Assembly: GCA_036505215.1 (NCBI GenBank)
Contig: DASXTW010000057.1
Location: forward strand, 1-12,931
Length of the DNA stretch: 12,931 nucleotides
Direction of reading: 5' to 3'
Source of the DNA: DASXTW01 sp036505215
Lineage (GTDB): Bacteria; Actinomycetota; UBA4738
The notes beneath the pieces were generated by a model that was not told the origin of the DNA, ran no database searches, and was given only the letters and a program-made list of their open reading frames with translations. The position numbers and the translations under genes are program-made. Position 1 is the first letter of the stretch, and each line of letters opens with the position of its first letter. Below, piece by piece: positions 6,149 to 12,931 of the stretch.

Positions 6149-7138
6149 GTGTCCAGTTCGGCGCCTGTCATCCAGGTTACGGATCTGCGAAAGACGTTCG
6201 TGGTCCCCGTGAGGGAGGCCGGGCTGAAGGCTGCGATGCGCAGCCTGTTCCATCGGAGGACCAGAGAGGTCAGGGCCGTCGACGGGATCAGCTTCGACAT
6301 CGCCGCCGGCGAGGTCGTCGGCTTCCTAGGGCCGAACGGCGCAGGGAAGACCACCACCCTCAAGATGCTCTCCGGCCTGCTCTACGCCACCTCGGGGGAG
6401 GCGTCCGTCCTTGGACACGTGCCGTCGCGCCGGGAGCGCGACTTCCTCCGCCGGATCACCCTGGTGATGGGCAATCGGAACCAGCTCCAGTGGGACCTCC
6501 CCGCTCTCGATTCTTTCGAGCTGAACCGGGCCATCTACCGGATCCCGAGCGACCAGTTCATCCGTACGCGCGACGAGTTCGTCGAGCTGCTCGAGCTTCA
6601 GGACCTCGTGGACAAGCCCATCCGGAATCTCTCGCTGGGAGAGCGGATGAAGATGGAGGTGGTCGGAGCACTGCTCCATCGGCCCCAGGTCCTGTTCCTG
6701 GACGAGCCGACCATCGGACTCGACGTGACCATGCAGAAGCGCATCCGCGCGTTCGTGGCCGAATACAACCGGCGGTACGGCGCGACGGTGCTGCTCACCA
6801 GCCATTACATGGCCGACGTGGAAGCTCTGTGCCGGCGGGTGATCGTCATCCATCACGGGCGCATCCTGTTCGACGGCCAGCTCTCCTCACTGGCCGGGCG
6901 GTTCGCGGCGTACAAGACCATCGGCGTGGTCCTGGAGGACGGCGCGGCGGACTTGAGCTCGTATGGAGAGGTCCTCCACAAGGACGGGGACCGGATCACG
7001 TTGCGCGTGCCCAAGGACGAGACGTCCCGTGTCACTGCCCGGCTCCTGTCCGATCACTCCGTGCTCGACCTCACCATCGAAGACCCGCCCATCGAGGACG
7101 TGATCGAGATGGTCTTCGCCCAGGAGGCGATCGAGTGA
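6149..7138 (+). CDS. ABC exporter ATP-binding protein (NatA/ABC-2 type)
   Basis: This is the cytoplasmic ATPase of a three-gene ABC-2 exporter, 329 residues. Visible motifs are Walker A GPNGAGKTT (61-69), a Q-loop around 112-114 (NRNQLQW), the signature LSLGE (161-165), Walker B VLFLDEPTIGLD (181-192) and the H-loop His219 (TSHYMADVE). Between the first strand and Walker A is a longer basic loop (about 20-42, with AAMRSLFHRR), as in the ATPases that pair with PF06182 permeases. The C-terminal 80 residues form an accessory domain. The start is GTG 6149, with GGAAGG ending 8 bases upstream. Its stop overlaps the start of the next gene in GTGA. The substrate cannot be read from the sequence; relatives include exporters of toxic compounds, such as the Streptomyces viologen exporter. 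Confidence 0.95.
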   Translation: MSSSAPVIQVTDLRKTFVVPVREAGLKAAMRSLFHRRTREVRAVDGISFDIAAGEVVGFLGPNGAGKTTTLKMLSGLLYATSGEASVLGHVPSRRERDFLRRITLVMGNRNQLQWDLPALDSFELNRAIYRIPSDQFIRTRDEFVELLELQDLVDKPIRNLSLGERMKMEVVGALLHRPQVLFLDEPTIGLDVTMQKRIRAFVAEYNRRYGATVLLTSHYMADVEALCRRVIVIHHGRILFDGQLSSLAGRFAAYKTIGVVLEDGAADLSSYGEVLHKDGDRITLRVPKDETSRVTARLLSDHSVLDLTIEDPPIEDVIEMVFAQEAIE

Positions 7139-7998
7139 GGACGTCCATTCCCGCGGAGGAGGCTTCCGCGCCCCCCCTTCCGCGGGAGGGCCCGATCAGG
7201 TCGATGGTTCGCACCTACCTGACCATCGCCAGGCTCCAGGTCATCGAGTCATTCCAGTACCGGGTGGCCAACTACTTCTGGATGATCGGGATGATCACGG
7301 AGCCGGTCATCTACCTGGTGGTCTGGTCCACAGTGGCTCGGTCCCAGGGGGGAGCGATCGGCGGCTACACCCCAGGAGATTTCGCTGCCTATTACATCGT
7401 GTGGACGCTGGTGCGAAACATGAACATCGTGTTCACCGCGTACGGATGGGAATGGCGCATCCGCGAGGGCCAGCTCTCGGGGCAGCTGCTCAAGCCGCTC
7501 CACCCGATCCACTACGACTTGGCGGGGTTCGCGGGTTGGAAGTTCGTGGTCATCGTCCTGTGGTTGCCCATCGCAGCCGTCCTCACCCTGGCGTTCAAGC
7601 CGACCCTCCACATCACCTTGCTGAAGGTCGCCGTGTTCTTCTTCGCCATCTGGGGCGCGTACCTCATCCGGTCGATGATCATCACGATCCTGGGCATGGT
7701 CACGTTCTGGACCACCCGGGTGAGCGCGCTGTTTGAGCTGTTCTTCGTCACCGAGCTGCTCCTGTCCGGCAGGCTCGTGCCGCTCTCGTTGATGCCGTCG
7801 TGGATCGATGACGTCGCCCGTTTCCTTCCCTTCAAGTGGACGTTTCAGTTCCCCATCCTGGCGCTGGCCGGCAATCTCGGGCCTCCCGAACTGTTCTTCG
7901 GCCTGGCGATGCAGGCCCTGTGGGTCGGGGTGTCCGCCGTCCTGTTCAGCTTCGTGTGGCGCGCGGCGATCCGGCGGTATACGGCGGTCGGCGGATGA
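7135..7998 (+). CDS. ABC-2 family permease (PF06182 type), first subunit
   Basis: This 287-residue inner-membrane protein has about six hydrophobic segments (near 47-66, 84-103, 136-155, 162-185, 197-218 and 254-275). It is one half of the export channel. The cytoplasmic motif IREGQLSGQLLKPLHPIHY (109-127) is typical of the ABC2_membrane_6/DUF990 family. The start is GTG 7135. It overlaps the ATPase stop by 4 bp and has a perfect AGGAGG (7122-7127) 7 bases upstream, stronger support than for the internal ATG 7204. The resulting 24-residue leader is Pro/Glu-rich. If ATG 7204 were used instead, the protein would be 264 residues with the same fold. Translational coupling to both neighbours indicates equimolar assembly. 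Confidence 0.92.
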   Translation: MRTSIPAEEASAPPLPREGPIRSMVRTYLTIARLQVIESFQYRVANYFWMIGMITEPVIYLVVWSTVARSQGGAIGGYTPGDFAAYYIVWTLVRNMNIVFTAYGWEWRIREGQLSGQLLKPLHPIHYDLAGFAGWKFVVIVLWLPIAAVLTLAFKPTLHITLLKVAVFFFAIWGAYLIRSMIITILGMVTFWTTRVSALFELFFVTELLLSGRLVPLSLMPSWIDDVARFLPFKWTFQFPILALAGNLGPPELFFGLAMQALWVGVSAVLFSFVWRAAIRRYTAVGG

Positions 7999-8795
7999 AC
8001 AGGGACCTGCTTCGGGTGCCGAGGTTGGCGTGGGTCTTCTTCCGGGTCGGGGCCATGAACGAGCTCCAGTACAGAGTGAACTTCCTCATCTACGTCTTCC
8101 AGGCACTCCTCACCCTGGCCACGGGCCTCATCGTGCTGGCCCTGGTGTTCTCCTACACCACGGAGCTGCGGGGTTGGTCCCGCCCCGAGCTGCTCGCCGT
8201 GATGGGCGTGCACATCCTCATGGGAGGGCTGATCCGGACGACGATCCAGCCCAACATGGTCAAGCTGATGGAGGACGTGCGGCAGGGCACGCTCGACTAC
8301 GCGCTGACCAAGCCCGAGGACGCGCAGCTCCTGGTGAGCGTGAGGGAAACGCGGATCTGGCAGGTCATCGACGTCCTAGTCGGGGCGATCGTGCTCGTCG
8401 TCGCCGTGGTCCAGCTGAAGGGTGGGATCGGGCCATGGGAGGCGCTGGCCTTCGCCGCGGCATTGCTCCTGGGCGGGCTCACCATCTACTGCTTCTGGCT
8501 GATCATCACGACGCTTGCCTTCTGGGTGGTGAGGATCCACGAGACGGTGGAGCTCTTCGAGGGCGTGTACCAGGCGGGGCGGTGGCCGGTCACCGTGTAC
8601 CCGTTCGCCCTCCGCCTCCTCCTGACCTTTCTGGTGCCGCTGGCCGTAGCGATCACGGTGCCGGCGCAAGGGATCACGTCGCGTCTGACCGGACAGACGC
8701 TGGCCCTGGCCGCGGCCTTCACCGCGCTGCTGGTCATGGCGACACGCTGGTTCTGGAAGCGCGGGCTTCGCCGCTACTCGGGCGCATCGGCCTGA
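7995..8795 (+). CDS. ABC-2 family permease (PF06182 type), second subunit
   Basis: This 266-residue integral membrane protein has about six segments (near 28-54, 64-82, 122-141, 149-178, 203-222 and 234-251). Its VRQGTLDYALTKPEDAQLL (95-113) matches the conserved cytoplasmic motif of the first permease, so the two subunits are diverged homologues that probably form a heterodimer with the ATPase. ATG 7995 overlaps the preceding stop in ATGA. There is only a weak GGCGG upstream, so translation is probably coupled. This is the last gene of the operon: no clear terminator follows, only a 5-bp GCCAC/GTGGC repeat around 8822-8841. The next gene, 72 bp on, is unrelated. Confidence 0.92.
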   Translation: MNRDLLRVPRLAWVFFRVGAMNELQYRVNFLIYVFQALLTLATGLIVLALVFSYTTELRGWSRPELLAVMGVHILMGGLIRTTIQPNMVKLMEDVRQGTLDYALTKPEDAQLLVSVRETRIWQVIDVLVGAIVLVVAVVQLKGGIGPWEALAFAAALLLGGLTIYCFWLIITTLAFWVVRIHETVELFEGVYQAGRWPVTVYPFALRLLLTFLVPLAVAITVPAQGITSRLTGQTLALAAAFTALLVMATRWFWKRGLRRYSGASA

Positions 8796-8867
8796 CCGTC
8801 GCCTCGAGATTCGTCCGATTGGCCACCCTGGTTGCGTGGCGTTCCCTGCGGTACCTTGGTTGGCCTC

Positions 8868-9551
8868 ATGGATGACGGATCAAACCCCAGGATCAAGGTG
8901 GTCGAAGGCGGGCCGTACCGCGTCTCGGGCGTACCGGTGGTCCGTATGCGCAAGGTGGCCGGCCGGGACGGCGACGTCGCAAGGTGGGAGCGAGGCTCAA
9001 CTGTCGGAGAGGAAGGACCTTTCGACTTGTGCCGATGCGGCCAATCCGGTTCCAAGCCATTCTGCGACGGCGCCGAGAAGACGATCGGCTTCGACGGCAC
9101 GGAAACGGCCGACCGGGGTCCCACCGCCGATCGGCGCTTCGAGTACGGAGACGGCTCGGTCGTGCTGTCCGATGACCCGACTCTGTGCGCCCGGGCAGCC
9201 TTCTGCGAGACTGGATTGTCCGACGCCTGGGCCCTGGCCGAGGAAACGGAGGACCCGGAGCGGCGGGCGATGCTCATTCGTATGGTGGGACGCTGTCCTT
9301 CCGGTCGGCTGGCATATCACCTTCCGCCGGACCCCGACATGGTCGAGGAGGAGCTCCCGCAGGAGATCGGCGTCGTCGACGACGGACCCCTGTGGGTTCG
9401 GGGAGGGGTCCCCATCGAGGCGGCCGACGGCTTCGAGTACGAGGTGCGCAATCGAGTCGCCCTCTGCCGATGCGGGAAGTCGAAGAACAAGCCCTTCTGC
9501 GACGGGTCACATGTTCGGACCAAGTTCAAGGACCGCGGCGACTGGACGTAA
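8868..9551 (+). CDS. CDGSH - divergent 4Fe-4S - CDGSH iron-sulfur protein
   Basis: This 227-residue, probably cytoplasmic iron-sulfur protein has three parts. The N-terminal CDGSH-type unit, CRCGQSGSKPFCDGAE, has C55, C57 and C66 but Glu70 where the fourth ligand His is expected. A central unit of the divergent 4Fe-4S mono-cluster type (PF06902-like) has C107-x5-C113 and C143-PSG. The C-terminal CDGSH unit, CRCGKSKNKPFCDGSH, is canonical with C200, C202, C211 and H215 and would bind a 2Fe-2S cluster. Both end units share a preamble (GPYRVSGVPV versus GPLWVRGGVPIE), indicating internal duplication. A redox, electron-transfer or cluster-delivery role is inferred from the family. I chose ATG 8868 over an upstream TTG because the conserved domain begins right after it. 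No Shine-Dalgarno is seen, and TACCTT (8852-8857) ends 10 bases before the ATG, suggesting a leaderless transcript. Confidence 0.92.
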   Translation: MDDGSNPRIKVVEGGPYRVSGVPVVRMRKVAGRDGDVARWERGSTVGEEGPFDLCRCGQSGSKPFCDGAEKTIGFDGTETADRGPTADRRFEYGDGSVVLSDDPTLCARAAFCETGLSDAWALAEETEDPERRAMLIRMVGRCPSGRLAYHLPPDPDMVEEELPQEIGVVDDGPLWVRGGVPIEAADGFEYEVRNRVALCRCGKSKNKPFCDGSHVRTKFKDRGDWT

Positions 9552-9623
9552 GCGGCCCTACGCGCGGACACTCAATTCAGTCCCGCTCCCAACGTCCGGC
9601 ATCGGATGACGCCCGGGATCTGG

Positions 9624-9646
9624 GCCGCCGAGGGAACCCTCCCGGC
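9624..9646 (+). terminator. Possible terminator hairpin after the CDGSH gene
   Basis: GCCG-CC-GAGG (9624-9633) pairs with CCTC-C-CGGC (9638-9646) around a GAAC loop, with one unpaired base in the middle. It lies 72 bases past the CDGSH stop and has no U-tract. Its stability is modest, so this is a weak call. Confidence 0.35.
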
Positions 9647-9671
9647 TCCTGCGACGTAGTTTGAGGTAACT

Positions 9672-9690
9672 GAGAGCGAGCCGGGCTCTC
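9672..9690. promoter_or_regulatory. Inverted repeat upstream of the lipoprotein gene
   Basis: GAGAGC (9672-9677) and GCTCTC (9685-9690) form a perfect 6-bp inverted repeat with a 7-base centre. It ends 25 bases before ATG 9716 and just before CATACT (9692-9697), a possible -10. It could be an operator or a leader hairpin. No matching -35 is evident. Confidence 0.35.
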
Positions 9691-9715
9691 CCATACTGGG
9701 CAGAGGAGGTTCGAA

Positions 9716-11023
9716 ATGCTCGCAAGGCGGTCGCTGCTACTCGTTGCGTTGGCGTCGGTCCTGGCTGCATGCTCGGACGCTCCGCAGCCGCCCGCGGCGG
9801 TGCAGTCCGGCTCCTCTGTTGAAGCAGAATCGGGCGCACCAGCCCGTTCCCGGCAAGACGTGCCGGCAGAACTTCTGGTCCTTGGATCGCAAGCCGGCGT
9901 GACCGTGTTGGACTCCGCAACCGGGTCGGTACGCTTCAGCGGCTCCGGCACCCCGGCCTTCGCCGACTGGTCGAGGATCTTCACGGCCACGACAACCGCC
10001 GGCACCACTGTCCTGAAGGAGTACCAGACGACGACGGGCGAGACCCTGTCCACGATTCGGATCCAGGGCGAACTGGCCATCAGGGTCGTCTCCGAGCATG
10101 GTGGGAAGGTGGCGCTCATGGCACCGTTGCCGCCGGATGCGAGCCGCCGGACGCCCCAGCCGCGTGCCTTCACGGACATTGTGGTGACCGATGCGATTGG
10201 GCTGCAGCACCCCACGCGTTTCCACCTGAAGGGCAACTTCGAGCCAGAGGCGTTCTCCACCGATGGCCGAAGCCTGTTCATGATCAGGTACTTCCCCCCG
10301 ACGAATCCGGTTGCCTACCAAGTGGCCAGTCTCGACCTGGCCGAAGGAAGCGTCTACCCCGTACTCGGCCGCCGGAAGGAGCCGGTCGAGACCATGCGTG
10401 GTTCGCGATTGGAGCAGGTCTCCTCCCCCGACGGGACACGGCTCTATACGTTGTACACGAGTCAGCCGCCGGCCTACGCCGAAGGCCATGACGCTTCGCA
10501 GGCTCGGGCCGGGCGCCCCGTCGCGTTCATCCATACCCTCGCCCTCGACGGAGGGTGGGCCGTCTGCGTCGGCCTGCCCAAGCCCTTCTGGGGCGGCGAT
10601 CCGGCCAGTGAGGCGATGGCCATTTCTCCCGATGGCAGCCGACTCTTCGTGGCAGATACTGCACGGGGAGTCGTGGCCGCGGTGGACACGGCCAATCTGA
10701 CCGTGGTTCGAACGACAAGGGTGACCCTGGGACACGTCGCAGGCTCGTCGCCCCGGGCGGCAGTCAGTCCAGACGGTCGTGAGCTCCTCGTTGCGGACGG
10801 AGCGAGCCTCATGGTGCTGGACACGGATACCCTGCGAATCCAGGACGTGCTGGGGGTGGCGGGTCCCGTCTCCGGCCTGGCCTTCGGCGCGGATGGGAGC
10901 ATCCTATACGTGCGCGTGCACAATGAAGTGGAGGTCGTGAGTGCCTCCTCCCGCCGGCGCCTCCGGATGATTGACGCGCCGGGTCGCGACGGGGTCGAGG
11001 TTCTCGAGACGCTCGCCCCTTGA
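9716..11023 (+). CDS. Lipoprotein with YVTN/SPDG-type beta-propeller
   Basis: This 435-residue protein has a lipoprotein signal: MLARR, a hydrophobic core and the lipobox L16-A-A-C19, so it would be attached to the outer face of the membrane through diacylglyceryl-Cys19. A Ser/Ala/Pro-rich spacer (20-50) precedes a propeller-like domain with repeated SPDG turns and valine-rich strands: SPDGTRLYTLY (237-247), SPDGSRLFVADT (304-315), SPDGRELLVAD (351-361) and GADGSILYVRV (391-401). The strands VVAAVDTANLTVVRTTRV (319-336) and LMVLDTDTLRIQDVL (365-379) are YVTN-like. The ligand or enzymatic role is unknown. The start is very clear: AGGAGGT (9704-9710) is 5 bases before ATG 9716. The gene is monocistronic by context; its stop is only 4 bases from the stop of the convergent P450. 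Confidence 0.88.
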   Translation: MLARRSLLLVALASVLAACSDAPQPPAAVQSGSSVEAESGAPARSRQDVPAELLVLGSQAGVTVLDSATGSVRFSGSGTPAFADWSRIFTATTTAGTTVLKEYQTTTGETLSTIRIQGELAIRVVSEHGGKVALMAPLPPDASRRTPQPRAFTDIVVTDAIGLQHPTRFHLKGNFEPEAFSTDGRSLFMIRYFPPTNPVAYQVASLDLAEGSVYPVLGRRKEPVETMRGSRLEQVSSPDGTRLYTLYTSQPPAYAEGHDASQARAGRPVAFIHTLALDGGWAVCVGLPKPFWGGDPASEAMAISPDGSRLFVADTARGVVAAVDTANLTVVRTTRVTLGHVAGSSPRAAVSPDGRELLVADGASLMVLDTDTLRIQDVLGVAGPVSGLAFGADGSILYVRVHNEVEVVSASSRRRLRMIDAPGRDGVEVLETLAP

Positions 11024-11027
11024 CGGT

Positions 11028-12278
11028 TCAGAAGCGAACCCTCAGCTCCTTGAGCCCCCGGATGATGTAGGCGTCCTTCCACTCCGGCTCCTCTGCCAGC
11101 TCCATGTACGGGAGGCGCCGGAGCAATGTTCCGAACGAGGCCGCCAGCTCCACCCGGGCCAGGGGCGCGCCCAGGCAGAAGTGGATCCCCGCCCCGAAGG
11201 AGACGTGCGGATTGTCCCGGCGGGTGATGTCCAGCTCGTCGGGACCCTCGAACACAGCCGGGTCGTGGTTGGCCGAGCCGAACAGCAGCCCCAGCTCGGC
11301 GCCCTTGGGGATGTGGTTCCCGTGCAGCTCGAAGTCCTCCAGGACCCACCGCTCGAACATCTGCAGCGGTGTGTCATACCGCATGAGCTCCTCGACCGCC
11401 CGGGGGATCAGGGAGTGATCGCTTCGAAGGAGCGCCAGCTGGTCGGGATTGCGAAACAGCGCCCACCACCCGTTCCCGGTCACGTTCACCGTGGCTTCGT
11501 GTCCAGCGTTCAGCAGGAGCACGCACGTGCCGATCAACTCGCCCTCGGTCAGCCGCTCGCCTGCGTCCACCACCTGGGCCAGCGCGCTGATCAGATCGTC
11601 CGTCGGGTGGGCCTGTCGCTCGCGGGAGAGGGTCCGCAGATACTCGGCGAACTGCTCGCTCGCCCGGACCGCTCGTCGCGCGTAGTCATCCGAGGGGTTG
11701 AGCTCGTACATCAAGCAGATCTCGGCCGACCACGGCCGGAGCAGGTGCCGGTCGCTCTCCGGGACGCCGAGCATCTGGGCGATCACCGCGACGGGGAGAG
11801 GCTCGGCAATGGCTGTGATCAGGTCCTTCTCGCCCGCGCCCGACACCTCGTCGACCAAGCCATCCATGACCCGCTGGATGTGGGGCTTGAGGCCTTCCAC
11901 CAGCCGCGGGGTGAACGCCTTGGAAACGAGCTTTCGCACGCGCGTGTGGTCGGGGGGCTCCATGTCGAGGATGCCGTTCCGGATCAGCCACCAGAAGGGC
12001 GCGTGCCATTCGGGTTCTTCCGGCCTGCCCATCTCCGCGGGCGAGGCCACGTGGACGTAGCTCCGGCCGAACCGGCGATCTCGGAGCAGCGCGTTGACGT
12101 CGTCGTACCGCGAGATCAGCCAGTGATCGGTGGCCTCGTCGTAGAGGACGGGGTGCCCCTCCCGAAGAGTTGCGTAGACGGGGTAGGGGTTCGCCACGAA
12201 CGAAACGTCCCAGGGCGCAAACCCCAGCTCCCTCGCGGTGACCTGCTGTTCGATCCCCTCGGGGCGCTTCCTGGCCAT
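11028..12278 (-). CDS. Cytochrome P450
   Basis: This 416-residue soluble class I bacterial P450 inserts one oxygen atom into an organic substrate, using electrons from a ferredoxin and reductase not encoded here. Motifs: MEPPDHTRVRKLVSKAF (106-122, C-helix), the I-helix LLLNAGHEATVN (254-265), E297-x-x-R300, and the heme loop FGAGIHFCLGAPLAR with axial Cys368. In the I-helix the oxygen-activating position (Thr252 of P450cam) is Ala262, followed by Thr263; Glu261 is kept. A similar Ala occurs in the erythromycin P450 EryF, where the substrate substitutes for the Thr. The substrate is unknown, and no biosynthetic cluster is visible around it. ATG 12278 has no strong Shine-Dalgarno; TACGAT (12294-12289) ends 10 bases upstream, so the mRNA may be nearly leaderless. 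It is divergent from tag and convergent with the lipoprotein gene. Confidence 0.95.
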   Translation of the reverse strand: MARKRPEGIEQQVTARELGFAPWDVSFVANPYPVYATLREGHPVLYDEATDHWLISRYDDVNALLRDRRFGRSYVHVASPAEMGRPEEPEWHAPFWWLIRNGILDMEPPDHTRVRKLVSKAFTPRLVEGLKPHIQRVMDGLVDEVSGAGEKDLITAIAEPLPVAVIAQMLGVPESDRHLLRPWSAEICLMYELNPSDDYARRAVRASEQFAEYLRTLSRERQAHPTDDLISALAQVVDAGERLTEGELIGTCVLLLNAGHEATVNVTGNGWWALFRNPDQLALLRSDHSLIPRAVEELMRYDTPLQMFERWVLEDFELHGNHIPKGAELGLLFGSANHDPAVFEGPDELDITRRDNPHVSFGAGIHFCLGAPLARVELAASFGTLLRRLPYMELAEEPEWKDAYIIRGLKELRVRF

Positions 12279-12288
12279 CCCGTGACCA

Positions 12289-12328
12289 ATCGTAGCGCCG
12301 ACCGGCTGGGCGCTCCTGGCGATAGCAT
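12289..12328. promoter_or_regulatory. Divergent promoter region of P450 and tag with inverted repeat
   Basis: The 58-bp divergent region has a -10-like TACGAT for the P450 (minus, 12294-12289) and TAGCAT for tag (plus, 12323-12328). These lie 10 and 8 bases from their ATGs. Between them is a perfect inverted repeat, AGCGCC (12294-12299) and GGCGCT (12309-12314), with a 9-base centre. A factor bound there could affect both genes. No good -35 is seen on either strand. Confidence 0.4.
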
Positions 12329-12336
12329 CCGCGGCT

Positions 12337-12900
12337 ATGGAGCGTCGGTGCCAATGGGCGGAGGATCTTCCCCCCCTGTACCAGCGCTACCACGACGAGG
12401 AATGGGGCGTACCGTCCCACGACGACCGGCATCTGTTCGAGATGCTGGTGCTGGAGGGTGCCCAGGCGGGGCTGTCCTGGTCGACGATCCTCAACAAGCG
12501 TGAGCACTACCGGACGGTCTTCGAAGGCTTCGACCCGCGGCAGGTGGCCACCTTCGGCCCCCGGCGCGTCCAGCGCTTGCTCGAGGACCCCGGCATCGTC
12601 CGGAACCGGGCCAAGGTGCAAGCCGCGGTGGTGAACGCGAAGAGGTCGCTGGATGCCGTCGATGAGTTCGGCAGCCTGGACGCATACCTGTGGGGATTCG
12701 TGAGGGGCCGTCCGATCCGCAACTCATGGCGGACGCTCTCGGAGATCCCGGCCGAGACGCCGGAGTCTCGGGCCATGAGCAAGGACCTCAAGCGTCGCGG
12801 CTTCGCGTTCGTGGGTCCCACGATCTGTTATGCGTTCATGCAGGCCGTCGGGATGGTGAACGATCACGTCGTGCGCTGCTTCCGGTACCGCCAGGTGTGA
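12337..12900 (+). CDS. tag: DNA-3-methyladenine glycosylase I
   Basis: This is the base-excision-repair enzyme that removes 3-methyladenine from alkylated DNA, 187 residues, matching the family length. The zinc-binding set of Tag is complete: Cys5 and His19 at the N-terminus, His177 and Cys181 at the C-terminus (NDHVVRCFRY). The base-recognition region has the family pattern with Glu40 (LEGAQAGLSW) and Trp48, corresponding to Glu38 and Trp46 of the E. coli enzyme. Further family text is YHDEEWGVP (18-26) and GFAFVGPTICYAFMQAVG (155-172). The start ATG 12337 begins directly before RRCQWA; no Shine-Dalgarno is present and TAGCAT ends 8 bases upstream, so the transcript is probably leaderless. 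No SOS box is seen here. It is intact, with its stop 31 bases before the right edge; those last bases hold nothing recognisable. Confidence 0.96.
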   Translation: MERRCQWAEDLPPLYQRYHDEEWGVPSHDDRHLFEMLVLEGAQAGLSWSTILNKREHYRTVFEGFDPRQVATFGPRRVQRLLEDPGIVRNRAKVQAAVVNAKRSLDAVDEFGSLDAYLWGFVRGRPIRNSWRTLSEIPAETPESRAMSKDLKRRGFAFVGPTICYAFMQAVGMVNDHVVRCFRYRQV

Positions 12901-12931
12901 GATGGGCCTCAAGTAGCGTGAGCGGTAGGCC

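Noticed and set aside
6490..7135. Upstream part of the open frame that leads into permease 1
   Set aside because: It overlaps the ATPase, whose motifs are clear; the permease start is set by the AGGAGG and GTG at 7135.
10971..12503. Plus-strand ORF of 510 codons over the P450
   Set aside because: Antisense shadow of a P450 with all diagnostic motifs.

Overview
The window looks like chromosomal DNA from a high-GC Gram-positive bacterium, most likely an actinobacterium (Actinomycetota). The reasons are the GC-rich coding bias, a 13E12-type DUF222/HNH gene, an SOS box of the Gram-positive/actinobacterial form GAAC-N4-GTTC, an actinobacterial-type soluble P450, and genes that seem to mix leaderless and Shine-Dalgarno starts. 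I cannot place it below phylum. I see no tRNA, rRNA, CRISPR array, IS element or phage module. No gene-free stretch is longer than about 240 bp.

Layout from left to right. (1) 1-898, minus: a DUF222/HNH (13E12-family) gene that runs off the left edge just as the HNH motif begins. It carries an apparent +1 frameshift near 511-523. Its promoter is near-consensus, with a LexA box filling the -35/-10 spacer. (2) 1018-1692, plus: an unrecognised protein with two membrane helices and a C-terminal domain, ended by a strong hairpin at 1717-1753. (3) 1766-3232 and 3367-4830, minus: two tandem paralogous secreted Asp-box (sialidase-like) beta-propeller proteins. Both have matching upstream elements at exactly the same distance from the start codon. 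(4) 5073-6092, plus: a membrane-anchored TolB/PD40-type propeller protein, divergent from the sialidase-like pair. (5) 6149-8795, plus: a three-gene ABC exporter operon (ATPase and two ABC-2/PF06182-type permeases) joined by two 4-bp overlaps. (6) 8868-9551, plus: a CDGSH - divergent 4Fe-4S - CDGSH iron-sulfur protein whose first CDGSH motif has Glu where the His ligand should be. (7) 9716-11023, plus: a lipoprotein with a YVTN/SPDG-type propeller. (8) 11028-12278, minus: a cytochrome P450 with Ala at the usual oxygen-activating Thr position. (9) 12337-12900, plus: DNA-3-methyladenine glycosylase I (Tag), divergent from the P450 across a 58-bp promoter region that holds an inverted repeat.

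The clearest functional unit is the exporter operon. Four genes (two sialidase-like proteins, the TolB-like protein and the lipoprotein) encode exported beta-propellers, so much of the window serves the cell surface, but nothing shows that they act together. DNA maintenance is represented at both ends, by the SOS-controlled HNH gene and by Tag. I found no convincing new multi-gene system. The best leads are the SOS-promoter architecture, the conserved promoter of the duplicated secreted proteins, and the ligand substitutions in the CDGSH protein and the P450.
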